Below the pieces are notes generated by a model. It made no database searches and was not told the DNA's origin. It was given only the letters and a program-made list of their open reading frames with translations. Below, piece by piece: positions 25,663 through 33,850 of a stretch of 64,000 nt of DNA (the stretch's first letter is position 1; each line of letters starts with the position of its first letter). This stretch comes from Nonlabens marinus S1-08 (GTDB lineage: Bacteria; Bacteroidota; Bacteroidia; Flavobacteriales; Flavobacteriaceae), in NCBI RefSeq assembly GCF_000831385.1, contig NZ_AP014548.1:1054001-1118000 (forward strand). The letters are read 5' to 3'. The position numbers and the translations under genes were made by a program.

Positions 25663-26921
25663 TAGAAAAGGCTTAATTGGTTAGTGAAATTTTTACTGTA
25701 TTTGCTGCTCCCAGATAATAGAATCTGACTCTTGATCTGTATAGGCGTCAAGTCGCGGCTCTCAAATTCTCTAGAACTGCAGGTAATAAAATATTTAGAC
25801 CGATTCATGGAAATACCTATTGCCTTCAAGTGATCCCAGCCCAATTTTCTATAACGACGGGCACTTAAAATCTTGCCTACAGACTTCATTCCCACTCCTG
25901 GAATGCGTGCTAGCATTCGTTTTTCCGCTCTATTGATGTCAATGGGGAATTGATCCAGATTGCGTAATGCCCAAGAAAGCTTAGGGTCGATATCCATATC
26001 CAGATTTTGATGATGTTCGTTTAGGATCTCTCGTACATCAAACCCATAAAATCGCAGCAGCCAGTCGGTTTGATAGAGTCGGTTCTCTCGCATCATAGGA
26101 ACTTCAGTACCTATAGCTGGTAATCTGGAATCGTCTGCCACGGGTATGTAACCCGAATAGTACACCCGCTTCATCTGAAATTTATTGTAAAAGAAGTTGG
26201 CACTGTACATAATATCCCGATCGCTTTCTCCAGTTGCACCTACAATCATCTGGGTACTTTGGCCTGCTGGCGCGTAAATAGGAGTGCTCTTGATGATCTC
26301 CTTTTCAGATTTATACAGGTCAATGGCATTCTTTACCGCCTTCATAGGCTGTATGAAATCTTTGTGGTCTTTATCTGGCGCTAGGAGTTTTAATCCTTCT
26401 TTAGTGGGAATTTCTATATTGACAGATAAACGATCTGCATACAATCCAGCTTCTTGCATCAGTTCATCACTGGCGCCTGGTATAGATTTCAAATGAATGT
26501 AGCCATTGAAGTTTTCTTCTAGGCGCAGTTTCTTGGCGACTCTTATCAGGCGTTCCATCGTGGCATCTGGACTTGTAAAAATCCCAGAGCTTAAAAACAA
26601 TCCCTCAATATAATTGCGTCTGTAAAAATTGATGGTAAGATCCACCACTTCCTGTACCGTAAAACCAGCACGTTTGATATCATTAGATTTACGAGTCACG
26701 CAGTAGGCGCAATCAAAAATACACACATTAGTAAGCAAGATCTTGAGCAGGGACACGCAACGGCCATCTTCCGTATAGCTGTGGCATATGCCCATACCAC
26801 TGGAATCGCCCAGTCCTTTATTTTTATTTTGCCGTTTGCTGCCGCGGCTGCTACAACTCACGTCATACTTAGCAGCATCTGCCAGTATTTCTAACTTCTC
26901 TTTTATTCTTTCGTAGTTCAT
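25662..26921 (-). CDS. Putative DNA modification/repair radical-SAM protein (TIGR03916-type)
   Basis: A 419-residue radical-SAM enzyme. The iron-sulfur motif CIFDCAYC (CxxxCxxC) sits at about residues 68-75, after SSGMGICHSYTEDGRCVSLLKIL. SAM-domain strands follow, and the C-terminal helix-hairpin-helix IPGVGMKSVGKILSARRYRKLGWD suggests DNA binding. Known members are linked to a uracil-glycosylase-type partner; the lesion handled is unknown. It lies between the error-prone polymerase gene and its usual partner, in the presumed SOS-induced string. Confidence 0.87.
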   Translation of the reverse strand: MNYERIKEKLEILADAAKYDVSCSSRGSKRQNKNKGLGDSSGMGICHSYTEDGRCVSLLKILLTNVCIFDCAYCVTRKSNDIKRAGFTVQEVVDLTINFYRRNYIEGLFLSSGIFTSPDATMERLIRVAKKLRLEENFNGYIHLKSIPGASDELMQEAGLYADRLSVNIEIPTKEGLKLLAPDKDHKDFIQPMKAVKNAIDLYKSEKEIIKSTPIYAPAGQSTQMIVGATGESDRDIMYSANFFYNKFQMKRVYYSGYIPVADDSRLPAIGTEVPMMRENRLYQTDWLLRFYGFDVREILNEHHQNLDMDIDPKLSWALRNLDQFPIDINRAEKRMLARIPGVGMKSVGKILSARRYRKLGWDHLKAIGISMNRSKYFITCSSREFESRDLTPIQIKSQILLSGSSKYSKNFTNQLSLF

Positions 26922-26988
26922 AATTCTAATTCTATTGTCATGGCGCCGTAAGACGGTATCAATCGTATTTTCTTAATTTCCCTGGCTC

Positions 26989-29900
26989 TTATTCTCTAAC
27001 TTTTCCAGGTTTACGCGAGCCGCCTGGCTGATGTATTTCTACTTTTTCATGAGGTAACTCCTGCCTGCGATACCCGTTGCCGTTACCCATGCGGCGTTCT
27101 CGCAAACTGGCTTGTTTGTCCAGACGCTGCATGGTCTGCGGGTTATCCTCTGCATAGCGTGGATCTTGTATATAATCTGCCTTCTCCATGTTTTGTACTT
27201 CAATCGAGTAGAAGTAAAACTCTTCTACCACTTTCCCATAGACGGCATAAATACCGCTTCCGCGAAAGGTGATTCTTGCCGCCACCGATGGAAACATCAC
27301 GGTATCAAAAAAATGACCATCACGATCTATAAATGTCCCGAACTGCATACGCATACCCTTTCCTGTATGGGTAGTTTTTATATTGATTACATATCCATAA
27401 ATAAGGATCATACTATTGAGGTGGGCCTTGAGATCCTTACGGGTCTTATTGTTGCGAGTCGGGCTTGCCAGTAAATCAAAATGAGAACACAAGGGAAAAC
27501 CGAGCAGCTCAATTTGCTCAAAAGCTAGTTCTTGCTGTGTTGTAGTAAGCCGCGGTATGTGAGATTCTTTATATTTAGGAACAAACAATTGTTTCTGAAT
27601 CACCTTTTTGGGATTTTTATCCATTTTAAAAAGTGCCTGCCACAACAGTTCATACCTATCCATGCCGGTAAAGCGGAAAGCGTTGATGCGTATCAATATG
27701 GAAATCTGATCCACACTTATCAGCACCCGATTTATAAAATCTTCTAAGGATTGAAAAGCACCATCTCGCCATCGGGCCTCGACAATGTGTTTCATGGTTT
27801 TATGCTCCAGTTCCTTCAGGTAGCTGTACCCTAAGTAAATGGTTGTTCCTTCTATGGTATTAGCAATATCGCTGTGATTGATGCAGGGCGCCTCGATGGT
27901 GGCACCACACATTTTGGCTTCATGAACGTAGAGTTCTGGGCGGTAAAACCCACCACCATTGTTTAGTGTTGCGGTCATGTACTCTAGTGGGAAGTACCGT
28001 TTTAAATATAAACTTTGGTAGCTCTCTACGGCATAGGAGGCGCTATGACCTTTCGCGAAAGCGTAACCCGCAAAACTCTTGATTTGATTCCAGATTTCTT
28101 GAGACTCTGCTGGATCGTAACCTTGGTCAAGGCAGTTTTGATAGTATTTCTGTTCTACTTTTTGAAACTCCTCTCTAGACCGGTATTTACCGCTCATACC
28201 TCGTCGTAATATGTCTGCCTCGCCCAGATCGAGCTTTGCATAATAGTGCGCCACTTTGATCACATCTTCTTGATAGACCATGATGCCATAAGTTTCAGGC
28301 ATGATGCTTTGCATGATGGGATGCGCCTCTGCACGTTTTTCTGGGTAACGGGTGCGCAAGATGAACTCGCGCATCATCCCACTTTGTGCCACACCTGGTC
28401 GTATAACAGAGCTTGCCGCGACAAGACCTATATAATCGTCAGTGGCTAGCTTGCTCAATAACATGCGCATGGCAGGCGATTCTACATAAAAACAACCGAT
28501 GCATTTTGCCTGTGAAATCATAGCATTAATGCTCGCGTCTTTCATGAATTTTTTAGTGTCCCGGCGCACATCTGCTACCTGTGCCTCTGGTTGATTCTTT
28601 TTGATGATCTGTATCGCATCTCTAATTTTCCCTAGTCCGCGCTGGGCTAAAATGTCAAATTTGTGGATGCCGGCATCTTCTGCAATGTGCATGTCAAATT
28701 GTACGGTAGGGAAACCTTTAGGCGGTAAACTGGTAGCACTGTAATAATGCAATGGTCGCTCTGTAATAAGGATTCCGCCAGCATGAATGCTCGTGTAGTT
28801 GGGTTTATCCTTGATGTGATGAGCGTACTTCAATACCAGGCGATGCATTTGATCGAGCTTAGAATGCCGCAAGTCTCCAGTACTCAGCTGGTCAATATCT
28901 GCCTTAGGCAACCCAAACACTTTGCCCAACTCTCTAATTACTGCACGGTATTGAAAGGTGTTGTAAGTGGCGAGTAGCGCTACATTATCAAAACGATCAA
29001 AAATGAAACGCGTTACATCCTCACGATCATCCCATGAGAAATCCAGATCAAAATCTGGTGGACTGCTGCGGTAGTCATTGATAAACCGCTCAAAATATAG
29101 ATCGAGTTCTATAGGATCTACCTCAGTAATCTGTAGTAAATAAGCGAGGATGCTGTTAGCCCCACTGCCTCGACCTACATAGAAATAGCCTTTATCACGA
29201 GCGTACTTGCAAATCTCCCAATTAATTAGAAAGTAGGCGACAAATCCCTTTCTAGCAACTGTGGTAATTTCCTTTTCAATACGCTGTACAATGTCTGGAG
29301 TTGATTGTTCATAACGGTAAGGAATCCCTTCTTGTGCGAGTTGCTTCAATAGCTCTAGATCTGCAGCAACATTATTGGCGCGGTCGCGATGGTATGTTTT
29401 CTGATTAGCATTGAGCAACGATTTGTCATAGTCAAAACAGATGCTGCACTCTTCCAGCAATTGAGTCGTATTTTTTAGGATATAGGGATACTCCTCAAAT
29501 ACTTTTTCTAGATTAACTAGCGGTATCATCTGGTCTTGTATTGATCCTTGCTGGTCTTCCGGCAATTGACTCAGCAGAATGTTGAGGTCAATGCATCGCA
29601 GCAAACGGTGCGCATTGAAATCCCTTTTATTACGGAAACTCACAGTTTGCAGCACCACCAGTTTGTCTTTCAACTTAATATAATCGGTAAAAGGTAGTTT
29701 TCTTAAAGCTGCAATGGAGATGCCTATGAATTCGCTTTCGCGAAAGCGAATTTTCTTCATCTCCATCACTTTCTTCAATGGATAGATGACAAAAGAGTTT
29801 TCAAATTCAGGCGCCTGATCCGGTATGGGAATTTTGTTCTCTAGGTGGAAAGAAAGGTGGCTGTTCATTTCCTGAAACCCAGCGTTATTTTTTGCAATGG

Positions 29901-30120
29901 CAACGTACAACGCTTGATGATCCCTGCGGAAGTCAATGCCTATCACAGGTTTTTGAGACTTTCCTTCCAGCAGTCGTACAAAATTTAGGCAAGCGCTGGT
30001 GTTGTTGATATCTGTCAGCACAATGGTTTGTAGCCCATTTGCCACTGCAAGATCGATCAGCTCTTCTTCTTTAAAAGTGCCGTATCGCATGGAATATTCT
30101 GTGTGGTTATTGAGGTACAT
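26989..30120 (-). CDS. Error-prone DNA polymerase III alpha subunit (DnaE2-like)
   Basis: A 1043-residue C-family polymerase, short as in DnaE2 rather than replicative DnaE. The palm motifs are VGRGSGANSILAYLL and PDFDLDFSWDDR (catalytic Asp pair). AFAKGHSASYA and an OB-fold near the C-terminus are present. The N-terminal PHP domain is degenerate: LNNHTEYS and LTDIN replace the metal-binding HxH and TDH. The ATG at 30118-30120 is chosen; the frame stays open upstream only through the (AAAAAC)7 repeat, read as alternating Phe and Leu. It carries two palindrome copies (RFRES at 125-129, and one in AFAKG). It should extend past lesions together with DinB. Confidence 0.9.
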   Translation of the reverse strand: MYLNNHTEYSMRYGTFKEEELIDLAVANGLQTIVLTDINNTSACLNFVRLLEGKSQKPVIGIDFRRDHQALYVAIAKNNAGFQEMNSHLSFHLENKIPIPDQAPEFENSFVIYPLKKVMEMKKIRFRESEFIGISIAALRKLPFTDYIKLKDKLVVLQTVSFRNKRDFNAHRLLRCIDLNILLSQLPEDQQGSIQDQMIPLVNLEKVFEEYPYILKNTTQLLEECSICFDYDKSLLNANQKTYHRDRANNVAADLELLKQLAQEGIPYRYEQSTPDIVQRIEKEITTVARKGFVAYFLINWEICKYARDKGYFYVGRGSGANSILAYLLQITEVDPIELDLYFERFINDYRSSPPDFDLDFSWDDREDVTRFIFDRFDNVALLATYNTFQYRAVIRELGKVFGLPKADIDQLSTGDLRHSKLDQMHRLVLKYAHHIKDKPNYTSIHAGGILITERPLHYYSATSLPPKGFPTVQFDMHIAEDAGIHKFDILAQRGLGKIRDAIQIIKKNQPEAQVADVRRDTKKFMKDASINAMISQAKCIGCFYVESPAMRMLLSKLATDDYIGLVAASSVIRPGVAQSGMMREFILRTRYPEKRAEAHPIMQSIMPETYGIMVYQEDVIKVAHYYAKLDLGEADILRRGMSGKYRSREEFQKVEQKYYQNCLDQGYDPAESQEIWNQIKSFAGYAFAKGHSASYAVESYQSLYLKRYFPLEYMTATLNNGGGFYRPELYVHEAKMCGATIEAPCINHSDIANTIEGTTIYLGYSYLKELEHKTMKHIVEARWRDGAFQSLEDFINRVLISVDQISILIRINAFRFTGMDRYELLWQALFKMDKNPKKVIQKQLFVPKYKESHIPRLTTTQQELAFEQIELLGFPLCSHFDLLASPTRNNKTRKDLKAHLNSMILIYGYVINIKTTHTGKGMRMQFGTFIDRDGHFFDTVMFPSVAARITFRGSGIYAVYGKVVEEFYFYSIEVQNMEKADYIQDPRYAEDNPQTMQRLDKQASLRERRMGNGNGYRRQELPHEKVEIHQPGGSRKPGKVRE
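28050..28063. repeat. Degenerate palindrome copy in the dnaE2-like gene
   Basis: CTTTCGCGAAAGCG, 14 of 16 bases, encoding AFAK of the conserved AFAKGHSASY motif. It may have arisen from the protein motif itself. Confidence 0.75.
29733..29748. repeat. 16-bp palindrome, copy 8
   Basis: Exact copy, extended to a 24-base perfect palindrome (29729-29752), inside the dnaE2-like gene; read as RFRES. Confidence 0.97.
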
Positions 30121-30124
30121 ATTT

Positions 30125-30166
30125 AAAAACAAAAACAAAAACAAAAACAAAAACAAAAACAAAAAC
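30125..30166. repeat. Hexanucleotide tandem repeat (AAAAAC)7
   Basis: Seven perfect units, read on the minus strand as GTTTTT, ending four bases before the dnaE2-like ATG. Copy-number changes would alter leader length in six-base steps without frameshift. Confidence 0.95.
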
Positions 30167-30273
30167 AAAAAAAGAGAAAGACCAGCTTTAAATCACAACC
30201 TATTAATAGTGTTGATTTCCTTCTGAAATCTTTTATTGCGGATCACCTATTACTATTAAAAACTTCATTTATT

Positions 30274-30392
30274 CTCCTAACTCCTAACTCCTAACTCCTA
30301 ACTCCTAACTCCTAACTCCTAACTCCTAACTCCTAACTCCTAACTCCTAACTCCTAACTCCTAACTCCTAACTCCTAACTCCTAACTCCTAA
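30274..30392. repeat. Heptanucleotide tandem repeat (CTCCTAA)17
   Basis: Seventeen perfect seven-base units (119 bases) that begin directly after the dinB stop codon. On the transcribed minus strand the unit is TTAGGAG, which contains the Shine-Dalgarno-like AGGAG. Confidence 0.97.
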
Positions 30393-31607
30393 CTATTGCT
30401 TCCTATGCGCCAGCACCACCGGCGGTAAGCCATTGAATGGATTTGTCATGCGCCCTATGGTTTTAGCTCCTAGCCCAGAGGCTCGCACCACGCTGCGGTC
30501 ACCATATTTCTCTCTCATTTTGTCTAGTGCATTGTACAAGTTCAAGGCACTTTCAGTATCGTCAAAAAGATTGATCTGATAATTTCCACTTACTAAATGG
30601 GAGAAGCGGATGCCTATCAAACGCACCAGTAATCGCCGATTATAAAGACGTTCGAACAGATCCAGAATCTTTGGAATCAAGATGTGGTCTGCACTGCCGT
30701 AAGGAACTCGCAATTGTTTAGAGTAGGTGTTGAAGTCAGAGTATTTAATCTTGACATTGATGCAGCCGGTAAGTTTATCGCCTCTTCTCAGTTGGAACGC
30801 CAGGTTTTCTGTCATGGCGATCAATATAGATTTCAATTTATGGACGTCGATGGTATCTTTATCAAAGGTCCGCTCTGTACTAATAGATTTACGTTCATTG
30901 AAAGCGACGACGGGCCTATTGTCCACACCTTGCGCCCGTCGCCAGATCATGCTCCCATTTTTTCCTAGTACCCGTACCATCATATCTTCTTGCATTTCTT
31001 GTATGGTTTGTATTTTACGTACGCCTAGATGTCTTAAGGTTTGATAGGTTTTATCACCCACTTGCGGAATCTTTTTGATGGAAAGCGGTGCCATAAACTC
31101 TTTCTCACAACCGTCATTGATCATGAGCTGGCTGTCTGGTTTTGCCTCGCCTGTAGCAATTTTAGAGACTACTTTATTGATGGAAAGACCGAAGGATATA
31201 GGCAGTCCGGTTTCTTTGATGATCTTATTCCTTATTTCTGTGGCTAGTTTATAGCAACCGTAAAACCGGTCCATACCAGTAAGATCAGCATAGAACTCAT
31301 CGATACTAGATTTTTCAAAAAGAGGTGTTTCTTGTTTGATGATTTCAGTGACCTCATCTGAATGTTTAGAGTAGGTTCCTGCGTTGCCTCTTATAACAAT
31401 AGCTTCTGGGCACAGTTGTTTTGCTAATTTCATAGACATACCACTATGAACACCATAACCTCTAGTTTCATAACTGCAAGCCGCTACCACGCCACGATCA
31501 CTAGTACCTCCTACAAGAAGCGGCTTGTTCCTAAGGCGGGCATCCATTTTACGTTCTACGGAAACGTAAAATGTATCTAGATCCAGATGTATGATTTGCT
31601 TTTTCAT
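30393..31607 (-). CDS. dinB: DNA polymerase IV (Y-family translesion polymerase)
   Basis: A 404-residue Y-family polymerase. Catalytic residues are in HLDLDTFYVSVE (Asp 9) and SSIDEFYADL (Asp-Glu near residue 103). A little-finger domain follows, then a clamp-binding motif NYQINLFDD near residue 345. It inserts opposite DNA damage with low fidelity. It is followed by a 17-unit heptamer repeat and the dnaE2-like gene, and preceded by the SRAP gene and a hairpin terminator. It may thus have a promoter of its own, but no clear TAnnTTTG was found before it. Confidence 0.93.
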   Translation of the reverse strand: MKKQIIHLDLDTFYVSVERKMDARLRNKPLLVGGTSDRGVVAACSYETRGYGVHSGMSMKLAKQLCPEAIVIRGNAGTYSKHSDEVTEIIKQETPLFEKSSIDEFYADLTGMDRFYGCYKLATEIRNKIIKETGLPISFGLSINKVVSKIATGEAKPDSQLMINDGCEKEFMAPLSIKKIPQVGDKTYQTLRHLGVRKIQTIQEMQEDMMVRVLGKNGSMIWRRAQGVDNRPVVAFNERKSISTERTFDKDTIDVHKLKSILIAMTENLAFQLRRGDKLTGCINVKIKYSDFNTYSKQLRVPYGSADHILIPKILDLFERLYNRRLLVRLIGIRFSHLVSGNYQINLFDDTESALNLYNALDKMREKYGDRSVVRASGLGAKTIGRMTNPFNGLPPVVLAHRKQ

Positions 31608-31724
31608 GAGGTTTATACTCCTTTAGTATTGATTGATGACCGAACCGAGGTCCTTAAGATCACCTGCTTTATTTCTTTAATTCTACTGTTAGTGGGGCTT
31701 GTGGCTTTTTTAAATCTAGTGGTT

Positions 31725-31756
31725 AAAAAACCTCACGAGGTTTCCCTGTGAGGTTG
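31725..31756 (-). terminator. Hairpin between the small SOS gene and dinB
   Basis: On the minus strand AACCTCAC, an 11-base loop, and GTGAGGTT followed by TTTT form a rho-independent terminator or attenuator. Confidence 0.7.
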
Positions 31757-31789
31757 AGTTGGTTTCAAGATGAATATTATACTATATGG

Positions 31790-32074
31790 CTAATCTTCTA
31801 TATTTCGTAAGACGATATCATGCACCGTTGGCTCTAAATCACTGATTAAGCTATCGTATTCTAGAGAGTTGGTTAGCTGTATGCCATTGCACTGCAAGAC
31901 TTCATTTAAGGTATCGTAAACTTTTTTAATAAGGTCTTCCGTGTCAGCTACTTTGTCATGCCAGCTTTTTACAATCGCACTGCTTTGAGATCCTTTTGTC
32001 ATAGATTGCTTTCTAGAATCCATTACTCGTTGAACTCGTATGGCGAGATCTTTTTTTATTTTTTCAATATTCAT
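31790..32074 (-). CDS. Small unknown protein in the SOS-type operon
   Basis: A 94-residue soluble, mostly helical protein (MNIEKIKKDLAIRVQRVMDSRK; WHDKVADTEDLIKKVYDTLNEVL; acidic end). I do not recognise a family. The ATG at 32072-32074 lies 11 bases after the SRAP stop, so it is probably co-transcribed with SRAP and controlled by the same LexA-like repressor. Signals of a DNA-binding or membrane role are absent. Confidence 0.65.
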   Translation of the reverse strand: MNIEKIKKDLAIRVQRVMDSRKQSMTKGSQSSAIVKSWHDKVADTEDLIKKVYDTLNEVLQCNGIQLTNSLEYDSLISDLEPTVHDIVLRNIED

Positions 32075-32085
32075 GGCTTTCAATT

Positions 32086-32913
32086 TTAAAAGAGTACAAA
32101 CTGGTCACCCTCTACCAGGCGCTCTTCTCTAATGTTCAAGGTATCTTCACTGGTATATTTAAGACGCTCATAAAGACATCTATCGTAATCTTTAAACAGC
32201 TTTTCACCTATAGGCTTCAATAACTCTAATCCATTCGCATCTGGATTTTTAATTTTTTGTGAGATCGGATAGGCGTTGAACCCTTTAGAGTTGAATGGCT
32301 TCATTATAGCAGATAGCTCTTTTACAGAAAGATCCTGATCTAGCCATTGTTCTTCTTGTTCTCTAGAGAGTACTAAGGGACCGCGATGATGTCCTATACG
32401 TTGTGTCAACCTGTTTGAACCAGTTGTTACAATGGCAACAGTATGATGCAGCTCTCCAGTTAATGGGTGTTGCCACGTGTCATATATACCAGCTAGGGCG
32501 AAAGGTCCACGATCTCTATTAGGATATACTAAATAGGGTTTGTTGAGCTTTTCTTGTTTCGGACCCTCAATAAATGCGTCTACTAACACAAGACACCGCT
32601 GTGATTTGATGGCATGCCGAAACATTGGTTTTTGAAAAATGCCCATTGGACCTGTGTAGGCTGGATCATTTTCTGGATTGTAACTTCCTTCCGCACGGGC
32701 ATTAATCATGTAGGTTTGCTTGTGTGCCCAATGAGGAGTGTATCCTAGCGTAAATGTTTGTATGTGGTTAGGCATAGCGCTAGTGATCACTGGTATTTTA
32801 TTACCTGCGCTGATGTTTACATTCTCTTCTAGATGAACCCCTTTCGCGAAAGCGGCATTAAAACGTTTCTCTAAAAGTGCTTCTGGTGTTATTACGGACG
32901 CTCTACCACACAT
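32086..32913 (-). CDS. SRAP-domain abasic-site protein (YedK/HMCES family)
   Basis: A 275-residue SRAP protein. The N-terminal MCGRAS exposes Cys 2, which crosslinks to abasic sites in single-stranded DNA. The family motif NARAEG (usually NARxE) and the His of GHHRGPLVLS are present. It is longer than YedK and ends in QFVLF. It is the first gene after a divergent promoter with operator-like palindromes shared with the LexA-like repressor gene. A near-perfect palindrome copy gives AFAKG at residues 21-25. Confidence 0.92.
   Translation of the reverse strand: MCGRASVITPEALLEKRFNAAFAKGVHLEENVNISAGNKIPVITSAMPNHIQTFTLGYTPHWAHKQTYMINARAEGSYNPENDPAYTGPMGIFQKPMFRHAIKSQRCLVLVDAFIEGPKQEKLNKPYLVYPNRDRGPFALAGIYDTWQHPLTGELHHTVAIVTTGSNRLTQRIGHHRGPLVLSREQEEQWLDQDLSVKELSAIMKPFNSKGFNAYPISQKIKNPDANGLELLKPIGEKLFKDYDRCLYERLKYTSEDTLNIREERLVEGDQFVLF
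32839..32854. repeat. Near-perfect palindrome copy in the SRAP gene
   Basis: CCCTTTCGCGAAAGCG, 15 of 16 bases, read as AFAKG. Confidence 0.85.
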
Positions 32914-32928
32914 AATTTTTTTGTTTTA

Positions 32929-32939
32929 GGAAATATTCC
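32929..32939. promoter_or_regulatory. Operator-like site 1 (GGAAATATTCC)
   Basis: GGAA and TTCC arms around three bases, in the leader of the SRAP gene, 16 bases before its ATG. Confidence 0.55.
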
Positions 32940-32962
32940 AAGTCTTATTCCTGATTGAGTTT

Positions 32963-32982
32963 CAAAAGTATGGAATAATTCC
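32963..32982. promoter_or_regulatory. SRAP promoter -7 element and operator-like site 2 (GGAATAATTCC)
   Basis: On the minus strand TACTTTTG (32963-32970) matches TAnnTTTG. GGAATAATTCC at 32972-32982 abuts it on the upstream side, inside the core promoter, where a repressor would block polymerase. Confidence 0.6.
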
Positions 32983-32990
32983 TAATAAAT

Positions 32991-33001
32991 GGAAATAATC
33001 C
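32991..33001. promoter_or_regulatory. Operator-like site 3 (GGAAATAATCC, imperfect)
   Basis: Same family as the flanking sites with one changed arm base, between the two divergent promoters. Confidence 0.45.
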
Positions 33002-33011
33002 AATGTTAAAA

Positions 33012-33041
33012 TTGGAATTATTCCTAAAAAGAATATATTTG
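33012..33041 (+). promoter_or_regulatory. Repressor-gene promoter and operator-like site 4 (GGAATTATTCC)
   Basis: TTG (33012-33014) and TATATTTG (33034-33041) are spaced 19 bases as in flavobacterial promoters. GGAATTATTCC (33014-33024) lies in the spacer. The -7 element ends only four bases before the ATG at 33046, so the transcript may be leaderless. Autoregulation is the likely meaning. Confidence 0.6.
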
Positions 33042-33045
33042 TCTC

Positions 33046-33819
33046 ATGGCACAAGACATCTCAACTGAGGCAAAGCGATTCAAACAGGTACGTGAGGATC
33101 TAGGAAAAACACAAAGTGAGTTTGCAGACTTACTTGATGCAGGGAGTACAACGGCAGATATTGAACGCGGTAAAAAGAAAATTACCGGTAAGATCGTAAC
33201 AGAACTGTTACGGCAGTTTCACATCAATCCATTATGGTTGTACGGTACTAGTTTCAATAAGTATTTAGAGACGAGTCAGAATACGGCGCCTAAGATTATT
33301 ACTATGGACGCCAGTGAAAGGGAAAACATGATTATGGTGCCTATCAAAGCCAGTGCAGGATATGCCAGTAATGTACTAGATACAGACTGGTATAATGAGC
33401 TTCCCGCATTTAATATTCCTTTACCTCAGTACAAGGAAGGAAGTTATAGAGCTTTTCAAGTGAATGGTGATAGTATGTTGCCAGTGCTTCAACCTAATGA
33501 ATGGGTCATGGCGCGCGCTGTGGAAAATGTGCGACAAGCAAATGACAATAAAATTCATGTGGTGGTGACACCAGATACTGTAGTTGTAAAAAAGCTGCGA
33601 AAAACAGAGTCCCCTGAAAGTATATTGTTAATATCCTTAAATAGAGATTATCCAGTAATTGAACAAACTGTGGCTGAAATCAATGAGCTTTGGGAGGTCA
33701 ATTCAAAACTAAGCTTTGATTTAGATGTTTATGAGGGACAAGAGGCGATGATTTCGCTCAAGCAGGGTCTAGATAGTTTAAGAAGTGAAATTGCCAGCAT
33801 AAAAAAAGGAACCGTTTAA
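33046..33819 (+). CDS. LexA-like self-cleaving repressor (HTH plus S24 peptidase)
   Basis: A 257-residue regulator. Residues 8-65 form an XRE-type helix-turn-helix (LGKTQSEFADLLDAG). Residues 97-190 form an S24 peptidase domain: cleavage pair Ala104-Gly105 in KASAGYAS, nucleophile Ser143 in VNGDSMLPVL, and Lys182 in VVVKKL. Spacings match LexA and UmuD. A charged helical tail follows. Cleavage on activated RecA would free the divergent SRAP operon and its own promoter, both of which carry GGAAT-type palindromes. It is not the classical winged-helix LexA, so it probably replaces it or controls only this cassette. Confidence 0.88.
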   Translation: MAQDISTEAKRFKQVREDLGKTQSEFADLLDAGSTTADIERGKKKITGKIVTELLRQFHINPLWLYGTSFNKYLETSQNTAPKIITMDASERENMIMVPIKASAGYASNVLDTDWYNELPAFNIPLPQYKEGSYRAFQVNGDSMLPVLQPNEWVMARAVENVRQANDNKIHVVVTPDTVVVKKLRKTESPESILLISLNRDYPVIEQTVAEINELWEVNSKLSFDLDVYEGQEAMISLKQGLDSLRSEIASIKKGTV

Positions 33820-33831
33820 GGTTCCTTTTTG
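33804..33831 (+). terminator. Terminator of the LexA-like gene
   Basis: AAAGGAACC and GGTTCCTTT with a six-base loop containing the stop codon, then T residues. Confidence 0.85.
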
Positions 33832-33850
33832 AAATATGCATGGAAATCAA

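Noticed and set aside
30121..30168. N-terminal Phe-Leu extension of the DnaE2-like protein
   Set aside because: It is only translation of the (AAAAAC)7 repeat upstream of a good ATG whose product starts like the family; the frame extends by chance.
30274..30392. Heptamer array as a CRISPR or telomere-like element
   Set aside because: Units are directly adjacent with no spacers and lie between two polymerase genes; a slippage-type microsatellite explains it better.
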